Positions 45,961 through 56,895 of a stretch of 64,000 bases of DNA are shown here, piece by piece. Every line of letters starts with the position of its first letter. The first letter of the stretch is position 1. The position numbers were made by a program, and so were the translations under genes. The stretch spans positions 13,936,501-14,000,500 of the forward strand of contig JAEOAD010000048.1 in NCBI GenBank assembly GCA_036365145.1, read 5' to 3'. Source of the stretch: Orientallactaga sibirica. Its lineage: Eukaryota > Chordata > Mammalia > Rodentia > Dipodidae. The notes under the pieces are model-generated. The model searched no databases, was not told where the DNA came from, and was given only the letters and a program-made list of their open reading frames with translations.

Positions 45961-46437
45961 TAAACAATGAAGAGATGCTGATGAAAGGGTACAAAGTTTT
46001 ACTTATACAGGAAAAATATGTTCTAGAGCCTTAATGTTTGGTATGGGGTTAATAGTTAATAATTTCGTGTTGTGTTGTTACTTACACACAGTAACCATGT
46101 GAGGTGATAGGATGGTAATTAGCCTGACTGTAGTAATCATTTCATAATGTATGCCTATACTGAAACATCACATAATATCTTGAAAATAGACTTTTTTCTA
46201 TTATATCTCAATAAAACTGGAAGAAAAACAACCAAGTGGTCTTAGCTTTACCAAACACTTAATGTAAACATATGAAACAAAATAACTCAAACAAAAATAA
46301 AAACAAATTAGTGAGAAGGTAGGATTTTAACTTTTTTTAATGGAAATTTTCAAACATACACAGGAAGTGAAACAAACAGTACTATAAACATGAGCTTCCA
46401 TCTTCAAGTTTCGGTAATTTTCAGAAATGAGCCAATC

Positions 46438-46475
46438 TCTCTCTCTCTAATAAATAAAAATAATATTTAAAAATG
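46438..46475 (+). mobile_element. Extremely 5'-truncated tRNA SINE
   Basis: Only the CT run and AATAAATAAAAA tail remain. Similar ATGAGCCAATCT and ATGTGTCAATCT on either side look like a target-site duplication. Confidence 0.55.
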
Positions 46476-46515
46476 TGTCAATCTTTTTAAAATCTACCCT
46501 CACTCACCTCCAGTT

Positions 46516-46757
46516 TTTTTTTAATTTTATTTTTTAGAGAGAGAGGGAGAGAGAGAAAGAGAGAGAAAGGGAATTGGCACACCAGGGCCTCAGCCACTGC
46601 AATCGAACTCCAGACACTACTGCCACCTAGTGGGCGTGTGTGACCTTGCACTTGCCTCACCTGTGTGCATCTGGCTAATGTAGGATCTGGAGGGTCAAAC
46701 AAGGGTCCTTAGGCTTCACAGGCAAGCACCTTGACAATTAAGCCATCTCTCCAGTGC
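46516..46757 (-). mobile_element. tRNA-derived SINE, alternate middle segment
   Basis: 'ctgccacctagtgggcgtgt' then 'gtgaccttgcacttgc' identifies the subfamily. Confidence 0.9.
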
Positions 46758-48566
46758 TCTCCTCCAGCTTTTGTTTTCCTTGGCCATTTTTTGTTTGCTC
46801 TTTGTTCTAGTATTCTAGAGTTAATTCCAAAAGTCCATGACTGAAACCAGGGTGGATAAATGCAATGCACAGAGATATCACTGTAGCTGAGGCAGGCTTG
46901 ACAGGGCCTTTGAGATGTAAGGTCTTTTAGTCCAGCTCATACAGCAACACTGGAATCAGATGGCCAGTACTTCCTGTTGTCCTTCCCACCCCCACCCCCA
47001 TCGAACCTGTGGTCCACAGGCTGGGCATTCTTCTGTCACAGCCAGGCTAACTTGCCCTGCATGGGTCTGTCATCATCCTATCTCCCCTGTCCCTCCAGGT
47101 GAGGATCTGGAAGTCCAGGTCAGAGTCATTCAAGTGCTAAGCACATGAAATGCTGAAATAGCACAGGATGGAAGAAGGGGAAGTGGGCAAGCCAGTCTCT
47201 GCTGAAAGAGACAGCCAAGACAAAGATCGCTGTTCTGATACAGATTATTCTTACTATAAATAAAACAGACTCCACAAACTTTCCACTTCATCCTATAGCC
47301 AGAAATGAGCAAGTTCTTAAAGACAAGTTCACACTCTATTCCCATTCCCATGTGAACCTGATCACTGTCCGAGTGTTCTGAAAAGGAATGAACAAAGATG
47401 TCCATGAGGCTTAATCTCCAATGGGAAATGGCTTCCCTGAAATCTGACCTTGTAAGTCACTTTCAGCTCCTTTTCCCAGGGACAAAAAAATGACTCCCTG
47501 TGTGTCAATGAACATGAGATAAGCTAATGGCTGTTTCTGTAGGTGTTATTAATAATACTTCCTGTCAACTCTGATCTTATTTAAAATGCACATCAAACAC
47601 AGAAAATCAAATGAGTTATGTATGTAAATGTATTTTATGCTATTCATAAGCATAATGCCGAGTTCACGCTGCAAACCACTTCTATATTAATCTCATTGTC
47701 ACTGATTAACCTTCCAAAGAGGCTGGTGACTTTCCACGTCAGCTTATCCCCAGAACCCAAATCCTGTTCAACAATTAAAAGATCTACTTATTTTAAGAAT
47801 TAAAACAGAAATAATACTCAATAACTTAGTGAGTACATCTCACCTTTCCAAATCAAGGTGCCTAAAATTGAAAACTTTGAAATTCTCTCATGAAAGACTT
47901 TGACAGTAGTTTTAAGCCAAAGATGCATGTTATTAGACATTTTAAGACAATTGGTCAGTATATGATGACTTACCTTTGAGTATAAATATACTTTATATGA
48001 TATGTTATATTTTTTCTTCTTTAACTTGCATAAATTATGTATAGACACGCCAGAGTTAATGACAAAAATTTATTTTAAAGATTCTAGAAAATTGTGAAAA
48101 TCATAATTATGAATTTTACCAACTATCAAATTATGTGCATAAAGTAAAAACCGGTATTCCCAATACAAACTTCTATGAAAGCTCCTCAAATTTCTTTCAA
48201 AGCCTCTTTTTTTCCCCACATTTGCACATAAGAGAAAACATTTCTACTGGGAGAGAATATTCCTTAAAATTCTACCAGTGTAAAAAGGACAGTGTCTTTT
48301 ATTATAAGAAATACTAAGGGTTTTAAGTAGCAAAGCCCTTGTGCTCAAAGAAGTTAAGAGTCTCCTGGGGAGCGAAATGACAGAAATGAATAACTGCAAC
48401 AGATAGCATATGATACATGCAAAGGGTCCTAGGACTTCCCAGGAGAAAATGATGACATTGGGTTGGTTTTCAAAGAAATTTTTAATGTGCATGAAAGAGA
48501 GTTGTGGGTGGATGTGGAGGATGAGAGACATGCATTCCACAGAAAATTGTGTAAATCAAAACTCAA
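46758..48566. other. Unique sequence, nothing recognised
   Basis: This is about 1.8 kb without obvious repeats, unusually clean for this window. 47590-47780 could be conserved noncoding DNA. Confidence 0.4.
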
Positions 48567-48790
48567 GGGCTACATAGATGGCTTAGCAGTTAAGGCACTT
48601 GTCTGTGAAACCCAAGGACCCATGATCAACTCTCCAAGTCCCTCATATGCCAGACACACAAGGTGAGGCAAGCGTGCAAGGACACACACGTGCACAAGGT
48701 GGCACACCCATCTGGAGTTCACTTGCAGTGGCTGAAGGCCCTGGCATGCCAATTATATCTCTCACACAAACACTCATTCTTGCTCTCTCA

Positions 48791-48831
<41 letters not shown>
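48567..48831 (+). mobile_element. tRNA-derived SINE with long poly-A
   Basis: Head 'ggctacatagatggcttagc'; the A run at 48793-48830 is nearly 40 long. Confidence 0.9.
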
Positions 48832-48832
<1 letters not shown>

Positions 48833-49240
48833 GAAAGTTAAGAAAGAAAAAAGTGCACAGACAAAAATACAACCCACAACCCCTGTTGGTTAGTAGAGGG
48901 CGTGTGTCAAGGAACAGAGGCGAGGACCAAAAGGTCCTAGAATGGTCACAAAAGGCACCATGGAGTGATCTAAGCCCGACAAAAGCAGCATTATCTCGGA
49001 GCATGGGCCTCTGTGACTAAGAAGTCGATGTGCACGAGGAATGATTTATTGAGAATGCTACAGACTTCAATGAAGATGACCAAGTGCCCAGAGCTGATGA
49101 CTGAAGAGAAATGAAGGAATATCAGGCAAGAGGAATACTCACTCCAGAACTTCCACAATGACTTGTCTGAAGATGGTAGGAACCATTAAGAGTAGATAGA
49201 GCAACTTCACAGGGCATGTGTGTTTATAAAAGAAGAAGAG
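48832..49240. other. Unassigned stretch
   Basis: Nothing was recognised. Confidence 0.4.
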
Positions 49241-49244
49241 ACAA

Positions 49245-49409
49245 AGCCGGGCGTGGTGGCGCACGCCTTTAATCCCAGCACTCAGGAGGCAGAGGTAGGA
49301 GGATCGCCGAGAGTTCAAGGCCACCCTGAGACTACATAGTGAATTCCAGGTCAGCCTGGACCAGAGTGAGACCCTACCTTGCAAAACCAAAAAAAAAAAA
49401 AAAAAAAAA
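49245..49409 (+). mobile_element. B1 SINE, young-looking, with TSD
   Basis: Head 'gccgggcgtggtggcgcacg'; AAGAAGAAGAGACA flanks both sides. Confidence 0.95.
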
Positions 49410-49423
49410 AGAAGAAGAGACAG

Positions 49424-49672
49424 TAGGAGGAGGAGGAAGGAAGGAAAGAGGATAGGAAGGAAAAGAAAGGAAAGGAAAGGAAAGGAAAGGAAAGGAAAGG
49501 AAAGGAAAGGAAAGGAAAGGAAAGGAAAGGAAAGGAAAGGAAAGGAAGGGAAGGGAAGGGAAGGAAGGGAAGGGAAGAAAAGGAAAATAAAGGGAAGGAC
49601 AGGACAGGACAGGACAGGAGAGGGAAGGAAAGGGAAGGGAAGGGAAGGGAAGGGAAGGGAAGGGAAGGGAGT
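49424..49672 (+). repeat. (GGAAA)n / (GGGAA)n purine microsatellite
   Basis: About 250 bases of nearly pure purine on the plus strand, changing from AAAGG to GGGAA units, with a short GGACA run near 49600. Confidence 0.95.
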
Positions 49673-50008
49673 ACTTGTTTACTTGGGGGAAATGTCCATT
49701 TTGAGGTGATCTGCTTCACTTGGCTTGAGATATATGGTCAGTCCTGGGAAATCCAAGTAGGTGGTTCAGGAGAGAGATCAGGGCTGGAGATATGGACGTG
49801 GTGATCACGCTCCCCACCCTGCCCCCCGTTCTGAGAGCTGACACTATGGGTGAGGGAAGGCTGGAGAACTGAGCAAATGCATTCAGAGAGCAAATTGTAG
49901 GAGCTCCAAATGTGGGCCTCGGGGACACAGTGAGTGCCACAGTAAACAGCTTCACTCGTAGGAAGTCCAGATATGCCTACAACTTGTTCAGCTTTAAGAA
50001 TGTAACTG
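49673..50008. other. Unassigned stretch
   Basis: Nothing was recognised. Confidence 0.4.
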
Positions 50009-50216
50009 AGGGCTGGAGGGATGGTTTAGCAGTTAAGGCACTTGCCTGCAAAGCCAAAGAACCCAGGTTTGATTCCCCAGGACCCATGTAAGCCAGATGC
50101 ACAAGGTAGCATATGCGTCTGGAATTATTTGCAGTGGCCAAAGGCCTCGATACACCCGTCCCCACCCACACACACATTCTTTCTCCACTTCTTGCTTTCT
50201 TAAATAAATATATATA
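50009..50216 (+). mobile_element. tRNA-derived SINE
   Basis: Head 'gggctggagggatggtttag', tail TAAATAAATATATATA. Confidence 0.9.
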
Positions 50217-51410
50217 TGAAACAGAGGAACAAAGGAATGCTGCTCTGAACTGGATAGGAAGAGGCCTTCAAGTTCCAATGACCTATGAACATAATTCCTA
50301 TCTCTCCATCTATTCCATTTGCCAAAAACTTGTGAAAGCTATAGAAAAATTCAGACATGCACTTGGCCTCAGAAGCCTGCATTCAATGGCACTATACCTA
50401 AGCTGAAGCTGAGATCAGAGAAGAAGGAACGTTCATAGGGCACTGTGGAGATACAAATCACCCGTTGCCTCAGTACCAGAGGGAAGCAAAAGAGGGTGAC
50501 ACAGGAGTCCCCTTTCCATACTCATCATCCCTTGTCCCTCAGGACCCAGGAAGGCAGCACACGCAGAGTCCTAGCTAACCCTGGGTAGTCTAGGAAACAC
50601 AGCAAGCTCATCACAAATTGCTCCAAAGCACCTCAAATGCAGCACGCTGCAGTCCGTCTGAGGTCCCTATGAGCTTGAGTGTCTAAAACTCTGAATTATA
50701 CAATTGCAAATGGTCCCCTGTCATCCATCATATTTATGATTCTGAGATGTGTACAATGCTGGATGGTTGCCCATCATTACAGTGGTATTCCTAAAAGCAC
50801 GTCCATGGGACACAGAGTGGACAACAAAAGACCCACTTTCCAAAGGGGGGCAGAATCTAAAATCATGCGGGCTATTTCCACATGCTGAACTGGCAGAGCT
50901 GCTCCTAAGATACGATCTGTGATCCTCCTGCTCTCGCAAGGCTCCATCATTTCTGTAATCTCTGCCACCCGTGTCCTCTCTCCACTGAGATCGGAAACCC
51001 AGTCTCTTGATGTGAAATCTATCAGCAAGTAGGAAGAGTAGATCGTGGCGGTGATCTGGCAGCAACTGAAGTCCACACAAGGTTTCACTGTGGCTTACCG
51101 GTGAAATACACATTTATGGAATCAATCCCCAGACAAGACATTTTCTAGACTGAAAGAGGAGTTGTATGGCCTTTTCATGGCATATCAAGTCCCCATAACC
51201 AAGAAAAGGAAAGCACTAAAATAAACCAATTTTCTTTGGTAAAGGATTAAAACAGGAACCACAAGGATGAAAGATTAAGAAATGAGGTCCAAAATTCTTA
51301 ACTAGTCAAACAAAGAAATGATACACAGGTATCCGGGCGTGCTGCTCATCCTCAGCATGTGATCAACCCCGGAAGGATGCCAGCATCCACTCCACCCAGC
51401 CCAATGCTCC
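50217..51410. other. Unique sequence, part of Mtus2 intron
   Basis: Two overlapping minus-strand frames of 130 and 103 residues at 50721-51113 were inspected; neither has family features or splice signals I trust. Confidence 0.4.
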
Positions 51411-51416
51411 ACTTAC
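51411..51416 (-). promoter_or_regulatory. 5' splice site GTAAGT of the Mtus2 exon
   Basis: The minus strand reads CACAC then GTAAGT, the consensus U1 donor, directly after the reading frame. It fixes the 3' boundary of the exon. Confidence 0.8.
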
Positions 51417-51611
51417 GTGTGACAGGTCGGCTCTGCTCTGGCTGCACGCTGTCCACAGACTGGGTACTGGACACCGAGGACACGCTGGAGCTCCGCACGA
51501 AGCCAAAGGCCGCCAGCTTGGCTGCAGGGAGACGGGAATACCCAGGAGGACGAAGCCCAGATTTTGGGAGACTGGACTTTGTAGCATTTGAACTGGAAGC
51601 TTTCTTTAAAT
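51417..51611 (-). CDS. Mtus2: Internal coding exon of Mtus2 (TIP150-like)
   Basis: Read on the minus strand this stretch gives 64 complete codons, open throughout, flanked by a split first codon (two bases) and a split last codon (one base). It is therefore a 195-bp exon with phase-1 introns on both sides, and skipping it would keep the frame. The peptide is Ser/Pro/basic-rich: [20 protein letters not shown] sits at residues 16-35, followed by the serine run [10 protein letters not shown] at 40-49. I recognise this as the region of MTUS2 (TIP150) upstream of its C-terminal coiled coil. MTUS2 is known as an EB1-binding microtubule plus-end protein that recruits the depolymerase MCAK/KIF2C. S-S-L-P (12-15) and S-R-L-P (25-28) in a basic, disordered context resemble SxIP/SxLP EB-binding motifs; that role is inference. 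The donor is GTAAGT (51411-51416). The acceptor follows a T-rich tract and is TAG-CAG. No ATG lies in this frame, as expected for an internal exon. The paralogue MTUS1 is the main alternative. Confidence 0.85.
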
Positions 51612-51640
51612 CTGCTAAGACAAAACAAAAATCCTCAGTT
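51612..51640 (-). promoter_or_regulatory. 3' splice site with tandem NAGNAG acceptor
   Basis: On the minus strand a T-rich tract (gatttttgttttgtctt) runs into TAGCAG just before the Mtus2 exon. Using the distal CAG gives the 195-bp exon; using the proximal TAG would add one in-frame codon (198 bp). NAGNAG acceptors are known to give single-residue isoforms. Confidence 0.6.
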
Positions 51641-51758
51641 CACGGCAAGATGGAGACTATCACAGATTGTGAATTCCAGTTTTAACTCTATCATAAATGT
51701 ACTGACCCTGCAGAGTTCAATTCTGCATATTTGCAAATCTGTCTTTAAAAGAAAAGCC

Positions 51759-51970
51759 GGGGCTAGAGGGATGGCTTAGTGGTTCAGGCATTTGCCTACA
51801 AAGGTAAAGAACCCAGGTTCGATTCCCCAGGGACCCATGTTAGCCAGATGCACAAGGGGTCACATGCATCTGGAGTTCATTTGCAGTGGCTGGAGGCCCT
51901 AGAATGCCCCGTTCTCTCTCTCTCCCTCTTTCTCTCTGTCAAATACATAAATAAAAATAAAATAAAATAT
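51759..51970 (+). mobile_element. tRNA-derived SINE
   Basis: Lies about 150 bases 5' of the Mtus2 exon in gene orientation. Head 'ggggctagagggatggctta', B box 'ggttcgattcc' intact. Confidence 0.92.
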
Positions 51971-51984
51971 GTGGCTTTTTAAGA

Positions 51985-52195
51985 GGCGGAAAGATTGTTA
52001 GAGTCACAAATTGGGGCACTATGCACAGAGACTGGGGCCTATCCACCAGAACTCTTGAGTAAAATCACAATGCATGACCCACATTCCCCATTGATGAGGG
52101 TCCCTTTGAAAGTGGGAGGACGGGGAGGAGGACAATGGAACCAATACTATGAATGTAAAATCAGAATAATATAAATAAAAAATATATATTAAAAA
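51985..52195 (+). mobile_element. L1-3'UTR-like repeat
   Basis: 'gcggaaagattgttagagtc' parallels 12658-12690; A-rich end. Confidence 0.5.
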
Positions 52196-52202
52196 AAGAG
52201 TG

Positions 52203-52253
52203 TTAAAGAAAGAAAGAAGGAAAGAAAGAAAGAAGGAAAGAAAGAGAAGAAAG

Positions 52254-52308
<55 letters not shown>

Positions 52309-52311
52309 AAA
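52203..52311 (+). repeat. (GAAA)n microsatellite
   Basis: About 27 GAAA-type units, the last half perfect. Confidence 0.97.
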
Positions 52312-52900
52312 GCCTCTTCCCTGGAGAGGTGCATCTCAGAGCTCAGGGGAGGCAGGGACAGACCCTACCCTGGGGCTGATTAGTAGAGCAACAGAGGGAA
52401 GATGGCCTTTCTACAAAGTCACAGGAAGGCTGCGATGGTGAATGGAAAGAGAAGACCATTTGTTGAAAGTTACCATAGATTTGTGAAATCTAGCAACGCT
52501 TCATATTTTAACAAAAATGACAAAGAACCCCTGCAGCAAATGCTCACTAGTGATTTGAACCAGCACGTGATAACATCTCATCCAGATCTGTTCACACAAA
52601 GCATCCTGCTAACCTTCTCTGGACTGCAAGGATGAGACTAAGACTGGATCATAAGATGCGGCAGCCCAATGCCCTGCCCTGCCTCACACTGAGACCCTCA
52701 GCATCCCCTAGACACAATGAGGCTAACACTGGCCTTACAGGTTTCATTTGATAGGTGCTCAAACCAATGGTAAGATTTCTCCTTTTGCCATTATTTATTT
52801 TTATGTAAGTCCAAACTTCAAATAACTTCCTAAATAGTACTGAGCCACTTCTTCTCCTTACTACAGAGCTTCCTTTTAATAAATCCACATCCACTTGACC
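52312..52900. other. Unassigned stretch
   Basis: A 77-codon plus-strand frame (52402-52635) is open but has no family signature. Confidence 0.4.
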
Positions 52901-52904
52901 CTTT

Positions 52905-53193
52905 GCATCCACAAACTCTACGGATCAAACTTATGTGAAAAAAACCATGCACCTTTTAAGACTTTAGTATTGCTGTTGACTAAATAACACAGTATAACAA
53001 CCACTTACGTAGCATTTACTTGTACCGGGCAGTGTAGGTCATATAGTGGCAAATGATTCAGCAGGATGCATGGAGGCTCTAGGCAAATCCTATAGCATTT
53101 TACATAAGAGACTTGAGCATCCAAAGATGTTGGTGTCTGTAGGGGCTTCTGGAGACAAATCCTCATGGATACCCAGAGACGATTATACTTCTG
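52905..53193 (+). mobile_element. MER2/Tigger-like DNA transposon fossil
   Basis: 'aacacagtataacaaccact' then 'tacgtagcatttact' and 'ataagagacttgagcatcc' follow the MER2-type consensus. Confidence 0.65.
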
Positions 53194-53332
53194 TATGTCT
53201 GTGTATGCATGCTTACCCCATGTGCATGTGCTCAGCCCCAACTCTGTGTGAACATTTGTTATAACTTTAATGCAACCTATACTAGATATCAAATTATTAT
53301 AAAGTCTTTCCTTTTCAAAAATGTATTTACTT

Positions 53333-53583
53333 GGGCTGGAGAGATGGCTTAGCGGTTAAGGCATCGCCTACCTCCTAAGCCTAAGAACACTGGTTCCAAT
53401 CTCCAGCGGTTCCAATCTCCAGGTCCCACATTTAGCCAGATGCAGTGATGCAAGGGTGCAATGCTGCACTTGATCACAAAGGGGCACACGCATCTGGATT
53501 TCGTTCACAGTGGCTGAGAGGCTGCTGGCGTGCCCATCTCTGTCTTCCTCTCCCTCTCTCTCTGTGTCTCTCTCCAAAAAAAT
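53333..53583 (+). mobile_element. tRNA SINE, duplicated B box, with TSD
   Basis: Doubled B box at 53391-53423; AAAAATGTATTTAC on both sides. Inserted in the tail of an older minus-strand SINE. Confidence 0.92.
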
Positions 53584-53589
53584 GTATTT

Positions 53590-53590
<1 letters not shown>

Positions 53591-53627
<37 letters not shown>
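53591..53627 (+). repeat. (TG)n microsatellite
   Basis: About 18 TG units. Confidence 0.97.
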
Positions 53628-53631
<4 letters not shown>

Positions 53632-53789
53632 CAAGTGCACCAGGGGCTCTTGCTGCTGCAAACAAACAAATTTGCCAAATGCATGTGCCTCATTTTGCAT
53701 CTGGATGGATGCTGGGAAACTGAACCCAGCCTGGCAGGCTTTCCAGGTGTGCATCTTTAATTGCTCAGCCAGCCATTTCCCCAGCCCCT
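53628..53789 (-). mobile_element. Older tRNA-derived SINE
   Basis: 'gcaccaggggctcttgctgc' to 'agccatttccccagccc'; its left tail holds the (TG)n and the younger SINE. Confidence 0.75.
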
Positions 53790-54049
53790 ATAGTCTTTCC
53801 TTCTTCCACAATATGCTCTTGAATTATACAAATCTTTAAGGTTGGAAGGAACAAGACTTATTGTGTGTATACCATTGGTATCTATCACAATGATTTCCAC
53901 TCTTTCTTATTCAATAAAGGATTCACTGAAGTCTACATTAGACAAGCTACATTAACTTAGTCCACAGTATAAGTCAAACACCTCCAGTACTCTCTGCATG
54001 AATAACTGGAGAGGAGCTCAAAAATATACCTTTTAAAAGTGCCTCAGTG

Positions 54050-54275
54050 GGGCTGGAGAGCTAGCTCGAGGGTTAAAGGCACTTGTTTGCAAAGCCTGAT
54101 GGCCTAGGTTCAATTCCCCAGTACCTATATAGAGCCAGATGTACAAAGTGCCATATTCATCTGGAATTCATTTGCATTGACAAGAGGCCCTGATGCACCC
54201 ACTCTCTCTCTCCCTCTTTCCCTCCCTCCTTCCCTCTCTCTACTTATGAATAAACAAATGAATCAATACAAATAT
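54050..54275 (+). mobile_element. tRNA-derived SINE
   Basis: Head 'ggggctggagagctagctcg'; imperfect AGTGMCTCAGT flanks. Confidence 0.9.
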
Positions 54276-54319
54276 TTAATAGTGACTCAGTCATTTTGAT
54301 TCAAGTGATCCCTGGATCC

Positions 54320-55015
54320 TTGTGGTGCACTGAATGTAAAATATCCCCCGTAGCCTCACATGTTTGGATGTTTAAACCTCAGCTGGTAGTGCTTTTCAAG
54401 AAGGCCAAGATGCATTTGTGAGGTGTAGAAGAAGTATGTCACTGGGTGTGAGACTTGGGGTGAAATAGCCCAGTCTCACTTGCCACAGTCAACTTGTTCC
54501 CACTCTTTCCTCCCTGCTAAGGGGACAATGTGGTGCTGGATTTCTGCTCCTGCTGCAGAGAGCCACTGAGGCTGGACAGTGTGGAGCAGGGTCAAAGGCT
54601 CTGTGAGGCCATTGCATGAAACTTAAAGCGTGGGTTGTGGTAGAGACCCCAGGATTTTGGAGATGCCAGGACTATGGGATGGCCACCAAAGAGGGCTGCT
54701 GGCTTGGGGTGGATTCGTCCTGGGAAAGGGGTCGTAAACAACATAGCTGGAGGTTTGGAGCTGCACAAGCCCTTTGGATTCCAGATGGTTTCCTCAGATG
54801 TCTCAAGTGTTAGACATGGAGCTGAAGGATTTGATACTTTCCCTGTTGAGTTCTGATCTTGTGATTGGTCCAGTCTTTTCTTGCTGTGCCCTCAACTCCT
54901 CTCCTCTGAAGTGGGGATGGTCACTCTGTGCCATTCTATGTTGGAGGTCTGTAACTTGTGTTTTGATTTGAAAGGGCCCTGTCTATTGATTCAAACGTCC
55001 TGATCCTCAACGGTA
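54320..55015. mobile_element. Possible old LTR-type repeat
   Basis: 'gtgcactgaatgtaaaatat' then 'ccccc' and the following layout resemble LTR retrotransposon text; the family is not identified. Confidence 0.25.
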
Positions 55016-55620
55016 TGAAGAAAAAAACCAAGAATATGCTATAGCACTGTGAAGGGGTTAACTCATTGTACTTATCCCCACAATCCTTAAATTCTATAAA
55101 TTAACAATTGTGTAGCGTGACCCCTCTCCCTGAGAACATTGATTGGGAGCTCCGTGGAGGAAGGAATTTATATAGAAGAAAAGTCAAGACTCTTCTGTAG
55201 CAACAACACAGGAAAGAAAGGCAAGGGTAGAGGGAAAGAGAGACAGGACCTTCCATGTAGGAGAGTAAACCAAAGACTGATGCATAGCTCCATTGCTGTG
55301 AAGCAGGCAAGCACAGGGAATCATTTAGCCACCTGGGACCCTGTTTGACTGAAGCAATAGACACACCCTAGTGACATGTTGGGAACCTGGGCCCCCACAC
55401 ACACACACCTGTACTGATGTGCACATACATCTTGTTCCAAACAATGAACTCATTTTTCTCCTCCCCTGACTAATATTATTCATGATCACTCCCTGTACAG
55501 CTATGTTAGATAGATCCAGGGTCAAAATAACAGGAAGGGTGGGTTTGGGCATCCCACCTAGACTGTTCCTGGGTTCATGTCCAATAAGGCAAACTATGTC
55601 CTCTAAGTGAACTTTGGAGG
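55016..55620. other. Unassigned stretch
   Basis: Nothing was recognised; a short CA run lies near 55397. Confidence 0.4.
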
Positions 55621-55639
55621 AGAAACCCTGTTTACCATC

Positions 55640-56030
55640 TTATGCTTATATCTACCTGGCTACATGTGGTTAACATCAGATGCATCATGGGAAGGAACGT
55701 GTGTCGTAGAAGAAAATGTTACATAACCGAAATTCATCAACAAAACCAGAGGACCACGCAAAGCCACCCACCACCCCATCAGCATGTCTGTCGTCTACTA
55801 GGGAACCTAAAGAGAAGCCCCAAATGACGTCCTGGTGCCCTCGAGTCCTCTTCACTCGAGTGGCCCTGCTGCCCCTTTGGCAGTGATTCAAGCTTTTATT
55901 GTCACTTTGTTCTTAATAAAATTTCACGCTGCTTCATTATCTGTGTTTGACTTTCTTCAAGTCTTTGAGTGAGTCACCGAGAACCTGGAATCACCCAGAG
56001 ACCAGCACTACCAGCTGGACCCAGCAGGAA
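55640..56030 (+). mobile_element. Possible LTR fragment or retrocopy 3' end
   Basis: AATAAA at 55915 in a T-rich context is followed by 'tctgtgtttgactttcttca' and an AAGTCTTTGAGTGAG stretch, as in an R/U5 region. Ends and target-site duplication were not found. Confidence 0.3.
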
Positions 56031-56695
56031 ACACAAAATTTACTAAAAAATTATCTAAATCAAATTTATATAACAAAATATAAAGGACGCTAATGTTTTT
56101 ATTACTTCCACAATATAAGTTTTGAATTAACTTTAATAACTGTTTAATGTACCAATTGGCAAATCTCCAAGCTCCAGGATCTCATTAAATATAAATAAGG
56201 TACCTATATAATTATAACCTATAGTACAGATTTAATCTATTCATCTTTCATTTGCATATTAAAATGCTACAATCTTAGGAGAGATGATGAGCAAAAAAAG
56301 CAGAAGGCACATAATTGTGTTTCAAATTAGCCACAGGAATGATCATCTTCTAAACTTCCTGGAGACTAAACTACCCCATTTATATATATACACACACACA
56401 TAATGATTAGTAAATTGAAATATAATTAAGTTTTTAAAACATACATGTTGACTTAGAAAAATAGGAACCCCCCCATAGACCATACCCTCTGGGTCACTAG
56501 TTAATATGAGTATAATATAAATGTAATTAGAGATTTCAAGGTAGGAAATTCTCCATTAATTATTCACTGAACAACCCAATTTGGCTTGTTTTTAACTTGG
56601 AGTAAATGACACTTAACAATGAATTATTCAACTTTCCTACTATGGTGCTGCTCATTAAGCACAGGAGACACAAGAGTATTAAAATTGCAGACACA
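56031..56695. other. AT-rich unassigned stretch
   Basis: No gene or repeat apart from a short TA/CA run near 56380. Confidence 0.4.
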
Positions 56696-56895
56696 GGGCT
56701 GGAGAGATGGCTTAGCGGTTAAGGCATTTGCCTGCAAAGCCAAAGGATCCAGGTTCAATTCCCCAGGACCCACAAAAGCCAGATTCACAAGGGGCGCATG
56801 CCTCTGGAGTTCGTTTGCACTGGCTAGAGGCCCTGGTATGCCCATTCTCTCTGTCTCTCTCTCACTCTGCTTGAAAATAAATAAATTTTTTAAAA
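56696..56895 (+). mobile_element. tRNA-derived SINE with TSD
   Basis: Head 'gggctggagagatggcttag'; AAAATTGCAGACA on both sides. Confidence 0.93.

Noticed and set aside
50721..51113. Overlapping 130- and 103-codon minus-strand ORFs near the Mtus2 exon
   Set aside because: Checked as a possible next Mtus2 exon; the text does not resemble that protein and splice sites are poor.
51359..51685. 108-codon plus-strand ORF over the Mtus2 exon
   Set aside because: Antisense shadow; the minus-strand frame has the family match and splice sites.
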